DNA from: Brevibacillus panacihumi
Lineage (GTDB): Bacteria; Bacillota; Bacilli; Brevibacillales; Brevibacillaceae
Reading direction: 5' to 3'
Length of the DNA stretch: 64,000 nt
Assembly (NCBI RefSeq): GCF_003710985.1
Contig: NZ_RHHT01000011.1
Span: 1 to 64,000 of the forward strand
The position numbers were made by a program, and so were the translations under genes. Positions 34,436 to 43,640 of this stretch are shown piece after piece (within the stretch, counting starts at the first letter, position 1; the number at the start of each line of letters is the position of its first letter). The notes under the pieces are model-generated. The model did no database searches and was not told the DNA's origin. It saw only the letters and a list, made by a program, of their open reading frames with translations.

Positions 34436-36226
34436 ATGAGATTGACGCGTGAACAAGTGCCCACGGAACAGACCTGGAACCTGGATGATCTATTTGCCTC
34501 ACAAGAAGAATGGGAGAACAAGCTGCACGAATTGCAAGAATTGCTTCCTGGCGTTACCCGTTACAAGGGGGAACTGAACAACGCGGAAAAACTGCTCGCC
34601 TGCCTCGAAGCGGAGGAGGCGCTAGCGGTTCGGCTTATCCAGCTCCACACCTTTGCGAGTCTGCGTCTGTCAGAAGATGGAACCAATCCGGCCAATCAAT
34701 CCAGGTCGGCACAGGTGGGGGACATCGCTTCGCAGATCCAGTCTTCGCTCTCTTTTATCCGTTCTGAAATTCTGGACCTTCCCGAAGGCAGCATCGAGCG
34801 TTTCTTGGACGAAGAGCCGGGGCTTTTGCCATTCCGTAAAAAACTGCTGGATCTGTATGCGGCCAAACCCTACCGGTTGTCTGCAGAGACAGAATCTGCC
34901 CTAGCAGCTTTGGGAGAGGTATTTTCCGCTCCTTATCTGATCTACAATCGCAGCAAGCTCTCCGACATGCGATTTGACTCCGTGGCAGACTCGGCCGGGG
35001 TGATGAGACCAGTATCATTTGCCTTGTATGAAAGCGACTATGAGATGTCACCGGACTATCAGCTTCGGCATGCGGCCTATAAATCCTTTACCAAGACGTT
35101 GCAGCAGTATCAGCATACCTTTGCCGCAGCATACGGCACAGAGGTGAAAAAACAGACCGTACTCTCCCGTCTGCGCGGATATGAATCCGTCACACATATG
35201 TTGTTGGACGCGCAGAAGGTAAGCCTGGAGATGTACCACAATATTCTCGACATAATCGGGACCGAGCTGGCCCCGCATATGCGCCGCTATGCTCGCTTGA
35301 AGGCGAGAGTATTGGGATTGGAAAAGCTCGCTTTCTGCGACTTGAAAGTGCCGCTCGATCCCGAGTTCAGTCCGAAGGTGACCACGCAAGAAGCTGGCAA
35401 GACCATTCTCGCCGCCCTTGAAATCATGGGCGAGGAATATACCGCTATCATGAAACAGGCGTTGGAGAACAGATGGATCGATTACGTGGACAATGTCGGA
35501 AAATCTACGGGAGCGTTTTGTTCCAGTCCATACGGCGCGCATTCTTTCATTCTGATTACCTGGGCCGACAACATGCGAAGTGCCTTCACGCTTGCCCACG
35601 AACTGGGGCATGCCGGGCATTTCATGCTGGCGGGCAAATATCAGCGCTACGCCAATTATCGGCCGTCTCTCTATTTCATTGAGGCACCGTCGACGCTAAA
35701 TGAGTTGCTGCTTGCCCAGCATATCCGCGAACAGTCCGATGACGCCCGTCTGAAACGCTGGGTCAACCTGCAGCTTCTGAATACGTACTACCATAATTTC
35801 GTCACCCATCTGCTGGAAGGGCAATTGCAAAGGAAGGTCTATGAAGCGGCGGAGGCTGATCTGCCAATCACAGCGAAACAACTTAACGAATGGAAGGGGC
35901 AGGTGCTTTCCGATTTCTGGGGCGACGCAGTGGAGTTGGACGAAGGGGCCAATCTGACCTGGATGCGCCAGCCGCATTACTATATGGGGCTCTATCCGTA
36001 CACGTATGCGGCAGGACTTACTGCTTCTACGGCTATGGCCGGGCAAATCAGACAGGAGGGAGAGGCAGCCGTCCAACGCTGGCTGGAGGTTTTGAAGGCA
36101 GGGGGATCCATGTCGCCGCTTGAGCTGATGAAAATGGCGGGTGTAGACATGTCCAGGCCTGAGCCGATTCGCGAGGCCGTTCGCTATGTAGGGCAGCTTG
36201 TAGATGAGCTGGAACAAGCCTTTTAG
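34436..36226 (+). CDS. pepF: Oligoendopeptidase F, M3 family
   Basis: A 596-residue zinc endopeptidase acting on short peptides in the cytoplasm. The HEXXH motif is His388-Glu-Leu-Gly-His392, followed by the third zinc ligand in FIEAPSTLNELLL about 27 residues later. A conserved tyrosine-rich stretch PHYYMGLYPYTYAAG near 520-534 belongs to the substrate lid. The N-terminal half is the helical PepF domain. GAGGAG precedes the ATG and a long hairpin terminator follows. Length is normal for PepF. Confidence 0.94.
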   Translation: MRLTREQVPTEQTWNLDDLFASQEEWENKLHELQELLPGVTRYKGELNNAEKLLACLEAEEALAVRLIQLHTFASLRLSEDGTNPANQSRSAQVGDIASQIQSSLSFIRSEILDLPEGSIERFLDEEPGLLPFRKKLLDLYAAKPYRLSAETESALAALGEVFSAPYLIYNRSKLSDMRFDSVADSAGVMRPVSFALYESDYEMSPDYQLRHAAYKSFTKTLQQYQHTFAAAYGTEVKKQTVLSRLRGYESVTHMLLDAQKVSLEMYHNILDIIGTELAPHMRRYARLKARVLGLEKLAFCDLKVPLDPEFSPKVTTQEAGKTILAALEIMGEEYTAIMKQALENRWIDYVDNVGKSTGAFCSSPYGAHSFILITWADNMRSAFTLAHELGHAGHFMLAGKYQRYANYRPSLYFIEAPSTLNELLLAQHIREQSDDARLKRWVNLQLLNTYYHNFVTHLLEGQLQRKVYEAAEADLPITAKQLNEWKGQVLSDFWGDAVELDEGANLTWMRQPHYYMGLYPYTYAAGLTASTAMAGQIRQEGEAAVQRWLEVLKAGGSMSPLELMKMAGVDMSRPEPIREAVRYVGQLVDELEQAF

Positions 36227-36237
36227 ACAATAACACA

Positions 36238-36292
36238 AACAAGAGAGTGCTTTATTCGCTCGCATGCGAGTCGGGAAGCACTCTCTTTGTTG
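36238..36292. terminator. Terminator after pepF
   Basis: AGAGAGTGCTT pairs with AAGCACTCTCT, with CTCGCATGCGAG as an inner palindrome, then TTTGTTGTTT. Confidence 0.85.
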
Positions 36293-36306
36293 TTTCAACC
36301 TGTCTC

Positions 36307-36666
36307 CTAATAGCCTACTTCCACCGAAGCGATGACGACGTAGGCCAAATCATTTTTATCCTCTTTTTCGGCAATAATGACACCGCTGGAGGTCAACATT
36401 CCGCCGTCGACGACTTCAAAGCTTACCTCACCGTAGGGCAGCTCGTCACGTACGACCGCCAAATCCAGCTTTTCCTTGTCTGCCGGCACGGCCAAGCGGA
36501 CATGCACCTTCATGTTGTGAATATCGTTGCCAGGCAACACAGAACGCAAGCCCGGCATGGAGTTGTGATGGATCGCGTTTTGCACTGCACGTACTGCGGC
36601 TTTGGTTACGTTTTGACCGTGCAAGTCGATCCCCATGCCAATCTCAATAAACATTACTTTTTCCAT
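36307..36666 (-). CDS. Lin0512-family conserved protein
   Basis: A 119-residue protein that I recognise as the Lin0512 family of uncharacterised small Bacillales proteins. The conserved blocks are MFIEIGMGIDLHGQNVTKAA, LRSVLPGNDIHNMKVHV and the final GVIIAEKEDKND..VVIASVEVGY. It has no signal peptide or membrane segment; the fold is likely alpha/beta and the role unknown. AGGAG is 12 bases before the ATG. Convergent with pepF and divergent from the helicase gene. Confidence 0.85.
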   Translation of the reverse strand: MEKVMFIEIGMGIDLHGQNVTKAAVRAVQNAIHHNSMPGLRSVLPGNDIHNMKVHVRLAVPADKEKLDLAVVRDELPYGEVSFEVVDGGMLTSSGVIIAEKEDKNDLAYVVIASVEVGY

Positions 36667-36828
36667 CGCAGCAATCGCTCCTGTCTGTGGTAGATGACAA
36701 AAACTAGTGTACCATTTTTTCTTCTTTCGGACATTTTCTTGTGTCTTTTAAGCGAAGAGATATTGTGTTCAGAGGACGAACATGCGATTATTACATTTTG
36801 AGCTGAGTACAATGGAGGCAGAACATAC

Positions 36829-38820
36829 GTGGAACGCTACCCCTTTTCATACGATCCGACACAACCGTTTATCTCGCAAGTCAGTGACTGGATTGCCGAT
36901 GTCTTTTATGAAGTATTGCCCGAAGCCGGATTTGAGGTTCGCGATGAACAGATCTACATGGCTTTCCAACTCGAACGCGCGTATGCAGAAAAGCAGACGA
37001 TTTTTGCAGAGGCTGGAGTCGGGACTGGGAAAACGCTGGCTTACCTGCTGTACGCCATCTGCTATGCCCGATATACACGCAAGCCGGCAATCATTGCCTG
37101 TGCAAATGAATCATTGATCGAACAACTGGTCAAGCCGGAGGGGGACATCGCCAAACTGGCCCGGCACCTGAATATGGAAATTGATGTGCGTCTAGGAAAG
37201 TCACCCAACCAGTATCTTTGTCTGCAAAAGCTGGATCAAGCCCGTTTGCGGGAAGAAGATGGGGAGCTGTATCAGGAAATCTATCAGGATTTGCCTCCGT
37301 TTGTTCACAACTATGAAGCCTTGCAAGCATTTTCCCCCTATGGGGACCGCAGTCAATATCCTGCACTGGACGACGAACAGTGGAATGTGGCCAACTGGGA
37401 TGTCTTCCAGGATTGCTTCTCCTGTGACAAACAGCATCGCTGCGGGCAGACGCTCTCTCGGGATTACTATCGCAAATCAGCTGATCTCATCATCTGTTCG
37501 CATGACTTCTACATGGAGCATGTCTGGACCTACGAGGGGAGAAAACGGGGAGGACACCTTCCTTTGCTCCCGAGTCACAGCTCCGTCATTTTTGACGAGG
37601 GGCATCTGCTGGAGACGGCAGCGCAAAAGGCTTTAACCTACAAGCTGAACCACAGCGTATTTGAAGAAGTGATCACCCGCCTGCTAAAAGGGGAGATTCG
37701 AGAGTCTTTGGCGTACGCAGTAGAGGATGCGATCATGCAAAGCGACATTCTTTTTGCCATGCTCAAGCAGGAAAGCAAGCCGGTTCCGGGTTCTGAGCGC
37801 AGGGAAATCACGCTCCATCCTGGCTTGCTTGCGCAGATTCGGGCTTTTTCCGGTCTGATCGACTCCATAGAGGAAGAACTCGTCTTGGAGGGCGGCCTGT
37901 ACACATTGGATGAATTCCAATTGAATATCGTCAGCGAGCATTTGGAGATGATTCAGATCGCGCTGCAATTGTTCGAAGACCCTTCGAAAGTCATTACATG
38001 GGTGACAGAAGATGCGACTGGGACGAGCCTCGTGGTAATGCCGCGAAAAGTGCAGGAGGTGCTGAAGGAGTTCGTCTTCTCGCAAAAAATGCCAGTCGTC
38101 TTCTCTTCTGCCACCTTGTCCGCGGATGGTTCTTTCTTCTATCTTGCAGACAGCCTGGGGATTGATGAGTTCCTGTCTTTTTCGGTAGCTTCCCCCTATG
38201 ATTACGAAAATCGGATGAAGGTGTTCGCCCCTGATTTCACTTCCTCCGATGCGTTTGCGGAAAAGGTAGAACTGACGCTGGACATGCTGGAGAAAACACA
38301 AGGCAAGTCCTTGCTGCTGTTTCCCTCCTTGGAAGAGATGCATGCCTTCAAGCAAAGCCTCGAGAGCAGGAGCCAAAGCAGCAATCAGCAGAAATTCCTG
38401 TTTGAAGGGGATCAGGAAATCAGCCATTTGATCTCCCAATTCCAGCGTGAAGAACACACCAATCTGTGCGCAGTCTCCCTCTGGGAGGGATTGGACGTGC
38501 CTGGCCCTTCGCTTTCTCATGTCGTCATTTGGTCCTTGCCATTTCCGCCGAATGACCCCGTGTTCGCGGCGAAGCGCAAGGCGGCAGCCGGCAATGCTTT
38601 CGAAGAGGTAGACATGCCGTACATGCTTTTGCGCTTGCGCCAGGGCATCGGCCGATTAATCCGCACGCGCGAAGACAGCGGAATGATTACGTTGCTTAGC
38701 CCAGAACTGCAGGCAGATGAAGGATTGCGCAAGAAGGTAGAGAAAGCCTTTCCAGAAGGCGTGGCCTGGCACAAATCTGCTGCCCGAGTATGGCAGGAGC
38801 TTACCGAGTCAAAACTTTGA
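36829..38820 (+). CDS. DinG/XPD-like Fe-S ATP-dependent DNA helicase (YpvA-like)
   Basis: A 663-residue SF2 helicase. Walker A is EAGVGTGKT (Lys68) and Walker B is FDEGH. Four cysteines, C131, C196, C199 and C205, have the spacing of the 4Fe-4S cluster in XPD/DinG helicases, so the protein should unwind DNA 5' to 3'. Motifs of lobe 2: SATLS, WEGLDVPGPSLSHVVIW and RLRQGIGRLIRTRED. GTG start, nine bases after GGAGG. There is no N-terminal exonuclease domain, unlike the longer DinG of B. subtilis, so it corresponds to the shorter YpvA. Confidence 0.92.
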   Translation: MERYPFSYDPTQPFISQVSDWIADVFYEVLPEAGFEVRDEQIYMAFQLERAYAEKQTIFAEAGVGTGKTLAYLLYAICYARYTRKPAIIACANESLIEQLVKPEGDIAKLARHLNMEIDVRLGKSPNQYLCLQKLDQARLREEDGELYQEIYQDLPPFVHNYEALQAFSPYGDRSQYPALDDEQWNVANWDVFQDCFSCDKQHRCGQTLSRDYYRKSADLIICSHDFYMEHVWTYEGRKRGGHLPLLPSHSSVIFDEGHLLETAAQKALTYKLNHSVFEEVITRLLKGEIRESLAYAVEDAIMQSDILFAMLKQESKPVPGSERREITLHPGLLAQIRAFSGLIDSIEEELVLEGGLYTLDEFQLNIVSEHLEMIQIALQLFEDPSKVITWVTEDATGTSLVVMPRKVQEVLKEFVFSQKMPVVFSSATLSADGSFFYLADSLGIDEFLSFSVASPYDYENRMKVFAPDFTSSDAFAEKVELTLDMLEKTQGKSLLLFPSLEEMHAFKQSLESRSQSSNQQKFLFEGDQEISHLISQFQREEHTNLCAVSLWEGLDVPGPSLSHVVIWSLPFPPNDPVFAAKRKAAAGNAFEEVDMPYMLLRLRQGIGRLIRTREDSGMITLLSPELQADEGLRKKVEKAFPEGVAWHKSAARVWQELTESKL

Positions 38821-38867
38821 CACTTCTGTTACGGTTTGGAAGGATGATGATATCTTTGGTATTCTCT

Positions 38868-38876
38868 TGGTATAAT
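38868..38876 (+). promoter_or_regulatory. Extended -10 promoter
   Basis: TGGTATAAT with no convincing -35. It lies in the 106-base gap after the helicase gene, upstream of the small membrane protein and the dehydrogenase. Confidence 0.5.
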
Positions 38877-38926
38877 GGAGGATAAGATACAAACCATCGT
38901 GATGCCAGGATGGTAGACAAGGGACG

Positions 38927-39136
38927 GTGTTCTTTTTGGGTAATGTAGATTTTGCCAGTTTGCCTTGGGACTTTTTCTGGGTTGCCGTAGCCTATTTTAT
39001 GGTTACCGGCGTGCTGTTTTGCTTCAGCATTCTGCGCTTTGCCCAACAACGCAAAAAAAGCGGGGTCGTCTTTATCGTCGGCGCTGCGATCAGTGCAGCC
39101 TACTTCTTGAACTATTTCTATACCAACCACATCTAG
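38927..39136 (+). CDS. Small membrane protein, about 69 residues
   Basis: No family recognised. Two hydrophobic segments (about residues 14-36, FFWVAVAYFMVTGVLFCFSIL, and 46-64, VVFIVGAAISAAYFLNYFY) are joined by a basic loop QQRKKS, giving a two-helix hairpin. The start is uncertain: GTG 38927 and TTG 38936 are both possible, with only AAGGGACGG nearby. It has its own upstream extended -10 and is followed by a long hairpin, which supports it being a real short gene. Confidence 0.55.
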   Translation: MFFLGNVDFASLPWDFFWVAVAYFMVTGVLFCFSILRFAQQRKKSGVVFIVGAAISAAYFLNYFYTNHI

Positions 39137-39176
39137 TGCAGGCAGGAATTCGACCCATTGATACGGAATCCATGAG

Positions 39177-39205
39177 GGACCAACGAAGAAGCAAATCGTT
39201 GGTCC
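39177..39205 (+). terminator. Hairpin between the small membrane protein and the dehydrogenase
   Basis: Perfect nine-base stem GGACCAACG/CGTTGGTCC with an 11-base loop. The tail (TTCTTCTATTTTCC) is only moderately T-rich, so it may be a weak terminator or an mRNA-processing element. Confidence 0.5.
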
Positions 39206-39243
39206 TTCTTCTATTTTCCTTAAGAAAGCGGGGCGCAGCGAAC

Positions 39244-40224
39244 ATGAAGCCAAAAGTAATCGCGTATAAAAAAATATACCCGGAAGTCCTTGCTTACTTG
39301 CAGGAAGCATGCGAGGTCATGCACCTGGAAGAGTGGAACGAAGAGGGCCGATCTGCCTTTGATGCAGCCTTGGGCGGAGCGGAGGGTCTGATCGGCACGG
39401 GTTTGAAAATCGATCACGAGCTGCTGGAGCGCGCACCGAAGCTGAAAATTGTCAGCAATATCGCAGTAGGCTACGACAATTTTGATTTGGGAGCCATGAG
39501 CCGGCATCGCGTCATGGCGACCAATACACCAGACGTATTAACGGATACGGTAGCTGATACGATGATGGGATTGATCCTGGCGGCAGCGCGACGGATTCCG
39601 GAGATGGACCAGCTCGTAAAGTCAGGCCGCTGGACGTCGCCTCTCACATCCGCCCAGTTTGGCACGGATGTCCATCACAAGACCCTGGGCATCGTCGGAA
39701 TGGGCCGGATCGGTTCTGCTATCGCCAAACGGGCACATCTTGGTTTTGACATGAACATTCTCTACCATAATCGTTCGCGCAATGTAGAGGTGGAGCGCCG
39801 ATACCAGGCCACTTACTGTACGCTGGACGAACTGTGCAGGCAGGCGGATTTTGTCTGTGTGATGGTGCCTCTTACGGAAGAGACAACCAACCTGATCGGG
39901 GAAAAGGAATTTCAGGCGATGAAAAAAACAGCTATCTTTATCAATGGCTCCCGCGGCGCGACTGTCGATGAGAAAGCTTTGGTCAAGGCCTTGCGGGAAG
40001 GCGAAATCCTGGCGGCAGGCTTGGATGTGTTTGCTAAGGAACCCGTCGATCACGATCATCCCCTGCTTGGCATGCCGAATGTCGTGACTCTGCCGCATAT
40101 CGGGTCGGCCACAGAGGAGACGAGATTTCGCATGGCACAGTTTGCGGCGGAAAATCTGGTGGCAGGTCTGCAAGGGAAGAGGCCGCCAGCTTTGCTAAAC
40201 GAAGAAGTGTATTTGAATAGCTGA
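39244..40224 (+). CDS. D-isomer-specific 2-hydroxyacid dehydrogenase (glyoxylate/hydroxypyruvate reductase type)
   Basis: A 326-residue NAD(P)H-dependent reductase of 2-oxo acids. The Rossmann motif GIVGMGRIGSAIAKRA is at about 148-163. Catalytic residues are the Arg in INGSRGATVDE, the Glu in DVFAKEPVDHDHPL and the His in LPHIGSAT. VGYDNFDLGAMSRH and NTPDVLTDTVAD are typical of the GhrB/YvcT subgroup reducing glyoxylate, hydroxypyruvate or 2-ketogluconate. The frame is open for 93 codons upstream, but that part overlaps the small membrane protein and lacks family similarity; ATG 39244 gives the normal length. Ribosome site weak. Confidence 0.9.
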   Translation: MKPKVIAYKKIYPEVLAYLQEACEVMHLEEWNEEGRSAFDAALGGAEGLIGTGLKIDHELLERAPKLKIVSNIAVGYDNFDLGAMSRHRVMATNTPDVLTDTVADTMMGLILAAARRIPEMDQLVKSGRWTSPLTSAQFGTDVHHKTLGIVGMGRIGSAIAKRAHLGFDMNILYHNRSRNVEVERRYQATYCTLDELCRQADFVCVMVPLTEETTNLIGEKEFQAMKKTAIFINGSRGATVDEKALVKALREGEILAAGLDVFAKEPVDHDHPLLGMPNVVTLPHIGSATEETRFRMAQFAAENLVAGLQGKRPPALLNEEVYLNS

Positions 40225-40266
40225 TGATCCTGATGCGATCAACCCATGAAAAAAGGAGTGAAAGTC

Positions 40267-42276
40267 ATGTCTGACAACAAACGGGGCATTACAGCAGAAG
40301 ATTTGTACCAAATCCGCTACACCAGTGACCCGCAGCTTTCACCAGATGGTTCTAAAGTTGTCTATGTTCTGAACAGGATTGATGAAGAACGCCAATACCA
40401 GAGTCATTTGATCCTTTATTCCCGGGAAGAAGATCGCACCACGGAGCTTACCTGCGGACCCGTGCGGGATTCCTATCCGCGCTGGTCTCCCGATGGGTCC
40501 AAACTCTGCTTTGTCTCCAACCGCTCAGGCAAGGCGCAGATCTGGATGCTTGCGATCGATGAGTCACAACCAGTGCCAAAAATGATCACGGATTGTCCGA
40601 ACGGGGCTTCTGCTCCACTCTGGTCTCCGGATGGAAAGCAGATTCTGTTTTCCTCCTGGATGAAAGCGGGAGACAGGTATCGCGAAGAAGCTGCGGAACA
40701 AGAAGATTACGTTCACAAGCAAAATGCGGAGAAAGCCATTCGCGTCACCAAGATGAAATACAAGTCAGATGAATTTGGATTTTTGTACGAGAAGAACCGC
40801 CAATTGGCGATCGTCCAGGTGGAGACCGGAGAAATCAGACCATTGACGACTGGGGCGGGCGATCATACGGCGGGAAGCTGGTCGCCGGATGGCAAATGGG
40901 TCGCAATAAGCGCCAACCGTTCGTCCAACCCGGACCTGCAGCATGAGATCGACATCTACCTCGTACCTGTAGACGGGGGAGAATGGAGGAAAATCACGCA
41001 AAGCAACGGGACTTTTGGCATGCCGCGCTTCTCCCGGGATGGATCCAAGCTCTCTTTTGTCGGCAGTGTGATAGGCAAGCATCTGTACGGGACAATGAAA
41101 AAAGTCTGGGTGGCAGATCTCGCAACAGGCGCCATTACGTGCATTACAGCAGAGTGGGATGTACAGGTTGGCGATGTCACGATTGGCGATGTGCGATCGC
41201 CCGGCCATCCCGATCCCGGCGACGTGTGGACAAAAAATGGGGATGGCTTGCTGTTTTTGACGAGCCAGCGCGGCAGATCGGGGATATGGCAAGTAACCCT
41301 GGACGGCAACGTTTCCCAGATTATGGATGGAGAGCGAAATGTATTCGGCTTTACCTATCACGCGGAGCAGGATTGTCTCGTGGCTGCTGTCAGTGACCCG
41401 CTGATCCCTGGAGATCTATTCTCCCTCGATCTGCAAACAGGGGAAGAAGCTCGTCTGACAGATGTGAACAGAGAGCTTTTTCAGCATATCGCTTTGTCCT
41501 CGCCGGAGGAAATCCTGTTTACGGGTGCAGAAGATTGGGAGATCCAGGGCTGGATCATGAAGCCGCCAAATTTCGCGGAAGGGAAGAAATACCCGGCTAT
41601 CCTGCAGATCCATGGCGGACCGCATTCGATGTACGGGCATACTTTTTTTCATGAATTTCAATTGCTTGCCGCCCAAGGCTATGTCGTGCTTTACACCAAT
41701 CCGCGCGGAAGCCACGGGTATGGCGAACGCTTCATGCAAGCCTGCTGCGGAGACTATGGCGGTCATGATTTCCGTGATTTGATGGCTGGTGTGGATGTCC
41801 TCTGCCAGCTCGACTATATCGACGAAAACCGTCTGGGCGTTGCTGGCGGGAGTTATGGAGGCTTCATGACCAACTGGATCGTCGGACATTCCGATCGTTT
41901 CAAGGCTGCGGTCACGGACAGAAGCATTTGCAACTGGATGAGTTTTTACGGGGTAAGCGATATCGGCTATTATTTTTCGGCGGAAGAAATTCAGGCTGAT
42001 CCATTTTCCAACCCCGAGAAAATGTGGCATCATTCCCCGCTGCGTCTCGCATCACAGGTCAAGACGCCTTTGCTGATTATGCACGGAGAGCGAGATTATC
42101 GCTGCCCGATCGAACAGGCCGAGCAGCTCTTCATCACCTTGCAGCATCAGGGGAAAGCCCCGGTATCCTTTATCCGTTTCCCTGACGCCAATCACGAAAT
42201 GTCACGCAGCGGCGATCCCTGCCAGCGTGTCTTGAGGTTAAACTATACGGTGGAGTGGTTCAATCGGTACGTATAG
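40267..42276 (+). CDS. S9-family serine peptidase (acylaminoacyl/prolyl oligopeptidase type)
   Basis: A 669-residue two-domain peptidase. Residues 1-400 form a beta-propeller with TolB/WD40-like LSPDGS, WSPDGS and WSPDGK repeats that gates the active site. The C-terminal alpha/beta hydrolase has nucleophile Ser529 in GGSYGG, the Asp in MHGERDYRCP and the His in DANHEMSR. QIHGGPHSMYGHTFF and NPRGSHGYGE support the oxyanion site. It acts on short or acylated peptides in the cytoplasm. ATG 40267 is chosen because AAAGGAGTG lies six bases before it; the ATG at 40246 is part of that leader. 42 bases after the dehydrogenase, so possibly co-transcribed. Confidence 0.94.
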   Translation: MSDNKRGITAEDLYQIRYTSDPQLSPDGSKVVYVLNRIDEERQYQSHLILYSREEDRTTELTCGPVRDSYPRWSPDGSKLCFVSNRSGKAQIWMLAIDESQPVPKMITDCPNGASAPLWSPDGKQILFSSWMKAGDRYREEAAEQEDYVHKQNAEKAIRVTKMKYKSDEFGFLYEKNRQLAIVQVETGEIRPLTTGAGDHTAGSWSPDGKWVAISANRSSNPDLQHEIDIYLVPVDGGEWRKITQSNGTFGMPRFSRDGSKLSFVGSVIGKHLYGTMKKVWVADLATGAITCITAEWDVQVGDVTIGDVRSPGHPDPGDVWTKNGDGLLFLTSQRGRSGIWQVTLDGNVSQIMDGERNVFGFTYHAEQDCLVAAVSDPLIPGDLFSLDLQTGEEARLTDVNRELFQHIALSSPEEILFTGAEDWEIQGWIMKPPNFAEGKKYPAILQIHGGPHSMYGHTFFHEFQLLAAQGYVVLYTNPRGSHGYGERFMQACCGDYGGHDFRDLMAGVDVLCQLDYIDENRLGVAGGSYGGFMTNWIVGHSDRFKAAVTDRSICNWMSFYGVSDIGYYFSAEEIQADPFSNPEKMWHHSPLRLASQVKTPLLIMHGERDYRCPIEQAEQLFITLQHQGKAPVSFIRFPDANHEMSRSGDPCQRVLRLNYTVEWFNRYV

Positions 42277-42302
42277 TGGCCGGTGAAACTCTCAATATAA
42301 GA

Positions 42303-42353
42303 AAAGGTGCTGACACAGGCAAAGAAGTTTTTCGTCTGTTCAGTGCCTTTTTT
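42303..42353 (+). terminator. Terminator after the S9 peptidase gene
   Basis: AAGGTGCTGA pairs with TCAGTGCCTT using G-T pairs, with ACAG/CTGT inside, followed by six T. Confidence 0.8.
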
Positions 42354-42429
42354 GCTTGCTGAGCAGGAATGCTCCAAAATGTATTCGATGGGTTTATTTG
42401 TAAGATTCTCACCCTTAGAGCCACAAGGA

Positions 42430-42445
42430 TTGTAAGCGCTTAAAC
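42430..42445. promoter_or_regulatory. Candidate cre box upstream of the peptide importer operon
   Basis: TTGTAAGCGCTTAAAC matches 14 of 16 positions of WTGNAANCGNWWNCAW. This would place the importer under CcpA control. Confidence 0.5.
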
Positions 42446-42617
42446 GAAAACAGTTAATTCTGAATTGAGTGAAAAATAGATTGATTCTGCAACTAATTAT
42501 CCGTATACTCTGAATAAGCATAACCTGTTCAACCCCATAAAACAAAAGAATATGTGACGCCGAGATAGTTCGCTTTGCTTGGGTATAAAGCCAAATGGAC
42601 AGATGGAGGTGTGGAGT

Positions 42618-43640
42618 TTGGAGAATAACTTGTTGGAAGTTGACAAACTTCAGGTCGCGTTTCGCACAGACAAGGGGGAGGTAGTCTCCGTTGACGAAGT
42701 CACCTTTCAATTAAAACAGGGTGAAACCATTGGAATAGTTGGTGAATCCGGTTGCGGGAAAAGTGTCACCTCCTTGTCTGTCATGAGGCTCCTCGACCGC
42801 ACCGGTCTGATCAAAAAGGGAGCCATCCGCTTTAACGGAAGGGAACTGACGCAGTTGGAGGAAGCACAAATGCGCGAGATCCGTGGAAATGAAATTTCCA
42901 TGATTTTTCAGGAGCCGATGACATCCCTCAATCCGGTATTTAGCATCGGCAATCAAATGCTGGAACTGATTCACTTACATATGAAAATGTCCAAGAGCGA
43001 AGCGAGGGCATATGCCATCGAGATGCTCAAAAAGGTTGGCATACCTCGCGCAGAGCAGATCATTGACGAATACCCGCACAAATTGTCCGGAGGCATGAGG
43101 CAACGAGTCATGATCGCCATGGCTCTTTCCTGCAAGCCAAAGCTTCTGATCGCGGACGAACCGACAACAGCTCTGGATGTGACGATCCAGGCGCAAATTC
43201 TGGAGTTGATGAAAAAACTGAGACAGGAATCGCAAACGGCGATCATGATCATTTCGCATGATCTGGGTGTCATCGCAGAAATGGCTGATAAAGTGCTGGT
43301 CATGTATGCAGGACAAGTTGTCGAGGAGGCAGATGTCTTTACTCTGTTCGATGATCCCAAGCATCCGTACACGATCGGGTTGATGGAATCCATTCCACAT
43401 CTCGAACACGATAGCCAGCAAAAGCTCTTCTCCATTCCCGGGACCGTTCCCCATCTCCACGCGATGCCAAAAGGCTGCCGTTTTCACCAACGCTGCCAGC
43501 ACGCCACGGAACAATGCGCCACGCAAAAGCCCCCGCTGCTAGCGATCCAGGGCAGCAGCGGCCATCGTGTCAGATGCTGGCTGTACCAGGAGGAGGAGCA
43601 AGGAGTCTCTGGCTACAGTCAAAATGAGGTGATTGCTTAA
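42618..43640 (+). CDS. Oligopeptide/dipeptide ABC transporter ATP-binding protein (OppD/DppD type)
   Basis: First ATPase of a peptide importer, 340 residues. Walker A GESGCGKS is near residue 42, the ABC signature LSGGMRQRV near 160, Walker B LLIADEPTTALD and the H-loop IISHDLGV follow. The C-terminal oligopeptide-specific extension has the cysteines of MPKGCRFHQRCQHATEQC that bind an Fe-S cluster in this subfamily. TTG start at 42618, six bases after GGAGGTG. Its stop overlaps the next ATG by one base (TAATG). First gene of a six-gene operon. Confidence 0.93.
   Translation: MENNLLEVDKLQVAFRTDKGEVVSVDEVTFQLKQGETIGIVGESGCGKSVTSLSVMRLLDRTGLIKKGAIRFNGRELTQLEEAQMREIRGNEISMIFQEPMTSLNPVFSIGNQMLELIHLHMKMSKSEARAYAIEMLKKVGIPRAEQIIDEYPHKLSGGMRQRVMIAMALSCKPKLLIADEPTTALDVTIQAQILELMKKLRQESQTAIMIISHDLGVIAEMADKVLVMYAGQVVEEADVFTLFDDPKHPYTIGLMESIPHLEHDSQQKLFSIPGTVPHLHAMPKGCRFHQRCQHATEQCATQKPPLLAIQGSSGHRVRCWLYQEEEQGVSGYSQNEVIA

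Larger units (their letters stand above)
42277..42617 (+). other. Intergenic region before the peptide importer operon
   Basis: This 341-base gap holds the terminator of the S9 peptidase gene, a near-consensus cre box, and then an AT-rich stretch (about 42440-42560) that probably contains the operon promoter, although I could not fix a clear -35/-10 pair. GGAGGTG at 42605-42611 serves the next gene. No ORF is supported. Confidence 0.6.

Noticed and set aside
38965-39243. Long N-terminal extension of the hydroxyacid dehydrogenase frame
   Set aside because: It overlaps the small membrane protein in another frame, lacks dehydrogenase similarity, and ATG 39244 gives the family's normal length.
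42450-42470. CodY box before the peptide importer
   Set aside because: Only about 7 of 15 positions match outside the central TTCTGAA.
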